A stretch of 44,504 bases of DNA. Origin: Acidaminococcaceae bacterium. Its GTDB lineage: Bacteria; Bacillota; Negativicutes; Acidaminococcales; Acidaminococcaceae. Both the position numbers and the translations under genes were made by a program. How positions within the stretch are numbered: the first letter of the stretch is position 1; each line of letters begins with the position of its first letter. Below the pieces are notes generated by a model. The model searched no databases, was not told the origin of the DNA, and was given only the letters and a program-made list of their open reading frames with translations. Location: assembly GCA_017554485.1 (NCBI GenBank), contig JAFZIG010000169.1:1-44504 (forward strand). The letters run 5' to 3'. Of this stretch, positions 40,928-44,504 are shown piece by piece.

Positions 40928-42088
40928 ATGACAGAAGTTTATCTTGGTATCGATACCAGCTGCTATACCACGTCCCTGTTCTTTATGGACAGGCAGGGAA
41001 ATAAAGTGGCGGAAGCCCGGCGCATCCTGAAAGTGAAGCTCGGAGGCTGCGGCCTGCAGCAAAGTGAGATGCTCTACCAGCACACCCGGAACCTGCCGGA
41101 GCTGATGGAAGAGGCCGTGCAGGGACATAGCTTTTCCCTTCTGGGCATCGGCGTCTCCGCTAAGCCAAGGCCGCGGGAAGACTCCTACATGCCGGCCTTT
41201 TTGGCAGGGCTGAGCTTTGCCAGGTCGCTGGCAGCACTGCATCACATTCCGCTGTGGCAGATCAGCCATCAGGAAAACCATCTGGAAGCGGCAGCGTGGT
41301 CAGCGAAAGGTCCGGATGCGGATCGTTTCCTCTTTTTGCATGCGTCAGGGGGAACGACAGACTTATTGTTAGCAGAGAAAAATGTAAGCGAAGCTGCTGC
41401 AACTGAGAAAAAGATTAAAGACAATGCGGTAGCAGAAAAAAAGTCTGACGTTGCAGCAATTGCAACAGAAAAAAGTAATTTAGTTTCCAACTACACGTTA
41501 CAAGAAATCGGCTGCAGTCTGGACCTGCATGCAGGACAGTTCGTTGACAGAGTGGGCGTGGCATTGGGACTGGGTTTCCCCGCCGGGCCTGCGTTGGAAC
41601 GGCTGGCATCACAACACACAGAAATCATTGAGATTCCGGTCTCTGTACATAAAACGGAAGTAAGTTTTTCCGGGCCATGCACCTGGGTATTGCGTAAAAT
41701 AGAACAGTGCTTAACTGCAAAAACAGATTTTGATGCAGATAATTGCACAGAGGCAGAGCATCTTTCTTCAACAGAAATTCTGCAAAGCACTGCAGCATTG
41801 CAAACCAAAACAGCCATGCCGCAAAATGATTTTGCGGCAAACATCGCTGCTGGCGTGCAGTGGGGACTGGCAGAAACATTTGTACGAATGATCCGCAATG
41901 CAGCGGCAGAATATAACTGCAGGGAAGTTTTACTGGCGGGAGGCGTGGCTTCCAACCAATGGATCCGCAACCAAATCATAGAGAAATTAGCCAAACGCCA
42001 AACCAGAGTGTGGTTGCCGGAAGCAAAATACAGCGGCGACAACGCAGCAGGCTGCGCAGCCTACGCGCGGCGGCAAAGTGAAAGTTAA
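40928..42088 (+). CDS. TsaD-like (Kae1/M22 family) paralogue
   Basis: ASKHA-fold protein related to TsaD, the t6A-synthesis subunit, but too divergent to be the housekeeping copy; such paralogues occur next to nusB-xseA in several anaerobic Firmicutes. The N-terminal phosphate loop is YLGIDTSCYTTSLFF. The metal-binding HxxxH (His114, His118 in ISHQENHLEAA) and the distal Asp371 (YSGDNAAGCAAYA) are conserved, so it may still bind metal and nucleotide. Two A/E/K/T-rich insertions (about 150-187 and 262-300) interrupt the fold. No good Shine-Dalgarno is seen. The real tsaD is not in the window, and the function of this paralogue is unknown. Confidence 0.8.
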   Translation: MTEVYLGIDTSCYTTSLFFMDRQGNKVAEARRILKVKLGGCGLQQSEMLYQHTRNLPELMEEAVQGHSFSLLGIGVSAKPRPREDSYMPAFLAGLSFARSLAALHHIPLWQISHQENHLEAAAWSAKGPDADRFLFLHASGGTTDLLLAEKNVSEAAATEKKIKDNAVAEKKSDVAAIATEKSNLVSNYTLQEIGCSLDLHAGQFVDRVGVALGLGFPAGPALERLASQHTEIIEIPVSVHKTEVSFSGPCTWVLRKIEQCLTAKTDFDADNCTEAEHLSSTEILQSTAALQTKTAMPQNDFAANIAAGVQWGLAETFVRMIRNAAAEYNCREVLLAGGVASNQWIRNQIIEKLAKRQTRVWLPEAKYSGDNAAGCAAYARRQSES

Positions 42089-42191
42089 AAACGTTTCACA
42101 GCGTTGCACAAGAAACAAATGACTGCAAGTGCAGGCTACTCACAACGGCTGCCTGCGCTTAACGACTATAGATCAACTTCAGGAGAACAAC

Positions 42192-43724
42192 ATGGCTGAA
42201 GCCAAAACCTATACAGTCACGGAAATGAACCGCCTCATCAAAAACATTGTGGAAGGCAGCGGCCTCGTGGCCAACGTGCAGGTCCGTGGCGAAGTCAGCA
42301 ACTTCAAACGGTATACCTCCGGACACTGCTACTTTTCTTTAAAAGATGCAAACAGTGTGCTGAAGTGCGTCATGTTCCAAAGTCAGGCAAGACATCTGAC
42401 AAAATTCCCTGACAATGGTGACACAGTGGTCGCCATCGGCCGCATCGCCATCTACGAGCGGGACGGAGTGTACCAGCTGTACACGGACATGCTGATTCCG
42501 CAAGGCGTCGGCGACCTGATGCAGAAATATGAAAAACTGAAGAATAAACTGAAAGCAGAGGGCCTGTTTGCTCCGGAACGGAAAAAACCGCTGCCGACTC
42601 ACCCAAGGATCGTGGGCATCATCACTTCTCCTTCAGGGGCGGCGGTGCGGGACGTGATTACCGTGTCCCGGCGCCGGAACCCCGGGGTGAAACTGCTGTT
42701 GTATCCGGTGCAGGTACAAGGCAAAAACGCGGCGGGGGACATCGCCCATGCCATCCGTTTCATGAACCGGCACCAGCTGGCGGACGTGCTCATCTTGGGC
42801 CGGGGCGGCGGTTCCATGGAAGACCTGTGGGCCTTCAACGAAGAAATTTTAGTGCGGGCAGTGACGGCATCACAGATTCCTGTCATCTCTTCTGTGGGCC
42901 ACGAAACGGATTTCACCTTGTGTGACTTTGCGGCGGATCAGCGGGCAGCCACTCCATCCCAGGCAGCGGAACTGGCGGTGGAAGACACCAGGCTGATGCG
43001 GCGGCAGGTACTGGAGCGGCAGCAGCGGCTGACTAATGCCATACAGCGCATGCTGCAGCAGCACACAGACACCTTGCGCCGGCTTAGTAAGAGCCGCATG
43101 TTGCAGGATCCGTTACGCATCACAGACAGGGCAGCGGAACGGCTGGACAAGGCGATGATGAAGCTGCAGCAGACGCTGCCCCGGCGACTGGAGAACAGAG
43201 AGTTAAGACTGCAGCAAGCCATGAAAGCACTGCAGCGTCCCGAACGGTTGCTAATGAAACCGGAAGCCAGACTGCAGCAGGCACTGAAGGCGCTGCAGCA
43301 TCCTGAAAAGATTTTGCTGGAGCCGGAGCGCACACTGCAACTGGCTTTGAAGGCGCTGCAGCATCCGGAACGCGTGGTTGAAAAGGCAGAACAAAGATTA
43401 AACGCAGCACAAAAATCTTTGGAAAAACAAAAAACATTTTTAGAACCTTATGATACAAAATATCAAAACACCTGGAACCAGTTCATTACACTGGCCAAAG
43501 GCCTCACGGATAAAAATGAACAGCAGCTTGCACTGCTGTCTTCCCATCTGGACGCAGTGAGTCCCTTAAAGATTTTAGCAAGAGGGTACTCCTTCACCAG
43601 CAACGAGCAGGGGAAAATCATCAAATCAGCAAACGACGTGCACTGGGGAGAAGAGATACGGACGAGACTTAACGACGGGGAACTTCGATCCGTAGTGCAG
43701 GAGATTTTACCTAAGACTGAGTAA
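42192..43724 (+). CDS. xseA: Exodeoxyribonuclease VII large subunit
   Basis: Catalytic subunit of exonuclease VII, which degrades single-stranded DNA from both ends. 510 residues from the ATG at 42192 (AGGAG 6 bases upstream). An N-terminal OB fold (TVTEMNRLIKNIVEGSGLVANVQVRGEVSNFKRYTSGHCYFSLKD) precedes the catalytic domain with GVGDLMQKYEKLK, IVGIITSPSGAAVRDVI, LGRGGGSMEDLWAFNEE and PVISSVGHETDFTLCDFAADQRAATPSQAAE. A long coiled-coil follows, containing three exact-length 21-residue repeats (339-401), then the C-terminal segment LKILARGYSFTSNEQGKIIKSA. It is followed by xseB after an A-rich spacer. Confidence 0.96.
   Translation: MAEAKTYTVTEMNRLIKNIVEGSGLVANVQVRGEVSNFKRYTSGHCYFSLKDANSVLKCVMFQSQARHLTKFPDNGDTVVAIGRIAIYERDGVYQLYTDMLIPQGVGDLMQKYEKLKNKLKAEGLFAPERKKPLPTHPRIVGIITSPSGAAVRDVITVSRRRNPGVKLLLYPVQVQGKNAAGDIAHAIRFMNRHQLADVLILGRGGGSMEDLWAFNEEILVRAVTASQIPVISSVGHETDFTLCDFAADQRAATPSQAAELAVEDTRLMRRQVLERQQRLTNAIQRMLQQHTDTLRRLSKSRMLQDPLRITDRAAERLDKAMMKLQQTLPRRLENRELRLQQAMKALQRPERLLMKPEARLQQALKALQHPEKILLEPERTLQLALKALQHPERVVEKAEQRLNAAQKSLEKQKTFLEPYDTKYQNTWNQFITLAKGLTDKNEQQLALLSSHLDAVSPLKILARGYSFTSNEQGKIIKSANDVHWGEEIRTRLNDGELRSVVQEILPKTE
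43206..43394 (+). repeat. Three tandem 63-base units in xseA
   Basis: Units 43206-43268, 43269-43331 and 43332-43394 each encode 21 residues of the pattern RLQQALKALQHPEKILLEPE. They lengthen the coiled-coil stalk by an integral number of turns. Sequence between units differs at many codons, so the duplication is not very recent. Confidence 0.8.
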
Positions 43725-43848
43725 ATTGTTTTAAATAAAAACTTAAACAAGAAACCAAGTTAAAACAAATTCTTTTAAAGAAAAAACGAAAACGGAAAAG
43801 CAGAAAACAAAACTGCATACAGTTAGTTGTATTAAGGGGTGAAAGGAA
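43725..43848 (+). other. A-rich spacer before xseB
   Basis: About 120 bases, mostly A and short A-rich words (AAAACGAAAA, AGAAAAAAC), similar in style to the spacer before addB. No promoter or hairpin is apparent; the last bases hold the xseB ribosome binding site. Confidence 0.55.
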
Positions 43849-44115
43849 ATGGCAGCTAAGAAGATGAATAAAAACATAAAATTTGAAGAAGCGCTGGCAG
43901 AACTGGAAGCAGCCGTAGAAAAGCTGGAAAGCGGCGATCTGCCGCTGGAAGAAGCCATAGAAGAATTCCAGAAAGGTACGGAATTGAGCAAGATTTGTTT
44001 AGAAAAGTTAAACAAAGCCAAGGCTGTTGTGCAGAAACTTGTTGTAAGTCCTGTTAATGATGAAGACTTTCATACAGAAGATTTCGAAGAGTTGGCGGAA
44101 AACGAAGAGGATTAA
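43849..44115 (+). CDS. xseB: Exodeoxyribonuclease VII small subunit
   Basis: Helical hairpin subunit (88 residues) that coats the XseA coiled coil in the exonuclease VII complex. The family core is FEEALAELEAAVEKLESGDLPLEEAIEEFQKGTELSKICLEKLNKAKAVVQKL. The C-terminal 20 residues are strongly acidic. AAGGGG and AAAGG precede the ATG. ispA follows, the usual order xseA-xseB-ispA. Confidence 0.96.
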   Translation: MAAKKMNKNIKFEEALAELEAAVEKLESGDLPLEEAIEEFQKGTELSKICLEKLNKAKAVVQKLVVSPVNDEDFHTEDFEELAENEED

Positions 44116-44144
44116 CACCCGACTGCCGTCGCTTTTCGTGAATG

Positions 44145-44188
44145 ACTGCGTCAATGTCCCTCGACGTAGTATCTGTCTTCGGGACATT
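44145..44188 (+). terminator. Hairpins between xseB and ispA
   Basis: AATGTCCC (44153-44160) pairs perfectly with GGGACATT (44181-44188), with TT following. CTGCGTC (44145-44151) can also pair with GACGTAG (44163-44169), including one G-T pair, so a nested or alternative fold is possible. It is a partial terminator or processing site at most, because the T run is short. Confidence 0.35.
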
Positions 44189-44245
44189 TTCATGTCCTTC
44201 ACAAAATTCCACGGCAATCAAACAATTTTAGGAGGAAATAGTTTC

Positions 44246-44504
44246 ATGGATTTCAAACAGTATTACGAAAGCAGAAAACTATTAGTAAACAGTTTCCTTG
44301 AAAAGCGCATGGAAAAACGGGGCATCTCCAATGTGGACGATGCCATGAAATACAGTTTGTTGGCGGGTGGCAAGCGCCTGCGACCCATTCTTTTGATGGC
44401 CACGGCGGAAGCAGTGGGAGCTAACGGCTACGACTATTTGCCCGTGGCATGCGGACTGGAGATGATCCATACCTTTTCCCTGATTCACGACGACCTGCCC
44501 TGCA
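44246..44504 (+). CDS. ispA: Polyprenyl (farnesyl/geranyl) diphosphate synthase, partial
   Basis: First 86 codons of an all-trans prenyltransferase; the window ends inside the gene. Visible markers are YSLLAGGKRLRPILLMA (the GGKRLRP diphosphate site) and CGLEMIHTFSLIHDDLPC, which begins the first Asp-rich motif DDxxD. The enzyme would condense IPP with DMAPP/GPP for quinone and undecaprenyl precursors. GGAGG lies 10 bases before the ATG at 44246. The placement after xseB supports ispA rather than another prenyl synthase; the chain length cannot be judged from the fragment. Confidence 0.92.
   Translation, partial: MDFKQYYESRKLLVNSFLEKRMEKRGISNVDDAMKYSLLAGGKRLRPILLMATAEAVGANGYDYLPVACGLEMIHTFSLIHDDLPC

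Noticed and set aside
1-44504. CRISPR array, tRNA, rRNA, prophage or insertion sequence
   Set aside because: No regularly spaced repeats, no cloverleaf with CCA-type ends, no rRNA-like blocks, and no transposase or integrase motifs were found on reading both strands.

Overview
The window looks like a chromosome segment of a diderm Firmicute of the Negativicutes type, possibly Acidaminococcaceae; this is an inference from gene content, not a database result. Gene order is typically Firmicute (ireB, ruvX, DUF1292, mltG, U32, pepP, efp, asp23-amaP-DUF2273, nusB, xseA-xseB, ispA; addB-addA). Two AsmA/TamB-like envelope proteins point to an outer membrane, and hydE, paired MetQ lipoproteins and a CoA-linked crotonase fit an anaerobic amino-acid fermenter. 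No rRNA, tRNA, CRISPR array, transposase or integrase was found.

Region 1 (1-11.8 kb) is accessory and rich in exported proteins. It holds a secreted subtype-B tannase on the minus strand with a palindromic candidate operator, a two-domain secreted protein, a lipoprotein-anchored barnase followed by its barstar inhibitor, a papain/C39-like protein, a five-domain c-di-GMP protein on the minus strand, a disrupted secreted-protein gene (pseudogene), another small secreted protein, the tRNA dehydratase tcdA and a secreted SH3b protein.

Region 2 (11.9-18.9 kb) is metabolic and envelope: metQ with an M20 amidohydrolase, crotonase-hydE, an MscL with a fused zinc ribbon, a CE2-like SGNH esterase and a second metQ under a near-consensus promoter. 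It ends in two consecutive strong hairpins.

Region 3 (19-31.3 kb) is a DNA-repair neighbourhood: rarA, an overlapping pair made of a radical SAM protein and a DUF4130-type partner (a poorly characterised putative DNA modification/repair system), an AsmA-like gene, and addB-addA.

Region 4 (31.4-44.5 kb) is a dense housekeeping run, all on the plus strand: ireB, ruvX, an AsmA-like paralogue, a metal-motif DUF1292 protein, mltG, a U32 (TrhP-like) gene, pepP, efp, the Asp23/AmaP/DUF2273 envelope-stress cluster, nusB, a TsaD paralogue, xseA, xseB and the start of ispA, cut by the window edge.

Two themes run across the window. Conserved enzymes (radical SAM, AddA, TsaD-like, DUF1292, XseA) carry low-complexity or tandem-repeat insertions. 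Most intergenic promoters share an extended -10 element (TGnTATAAT) with a poor -35. The most interesting items are the membrane-anchored barnase with a changed barstar interface, the radical SAM/DUF4130 repair pair, and the competing hairpins over the rarA ribosome binding site.
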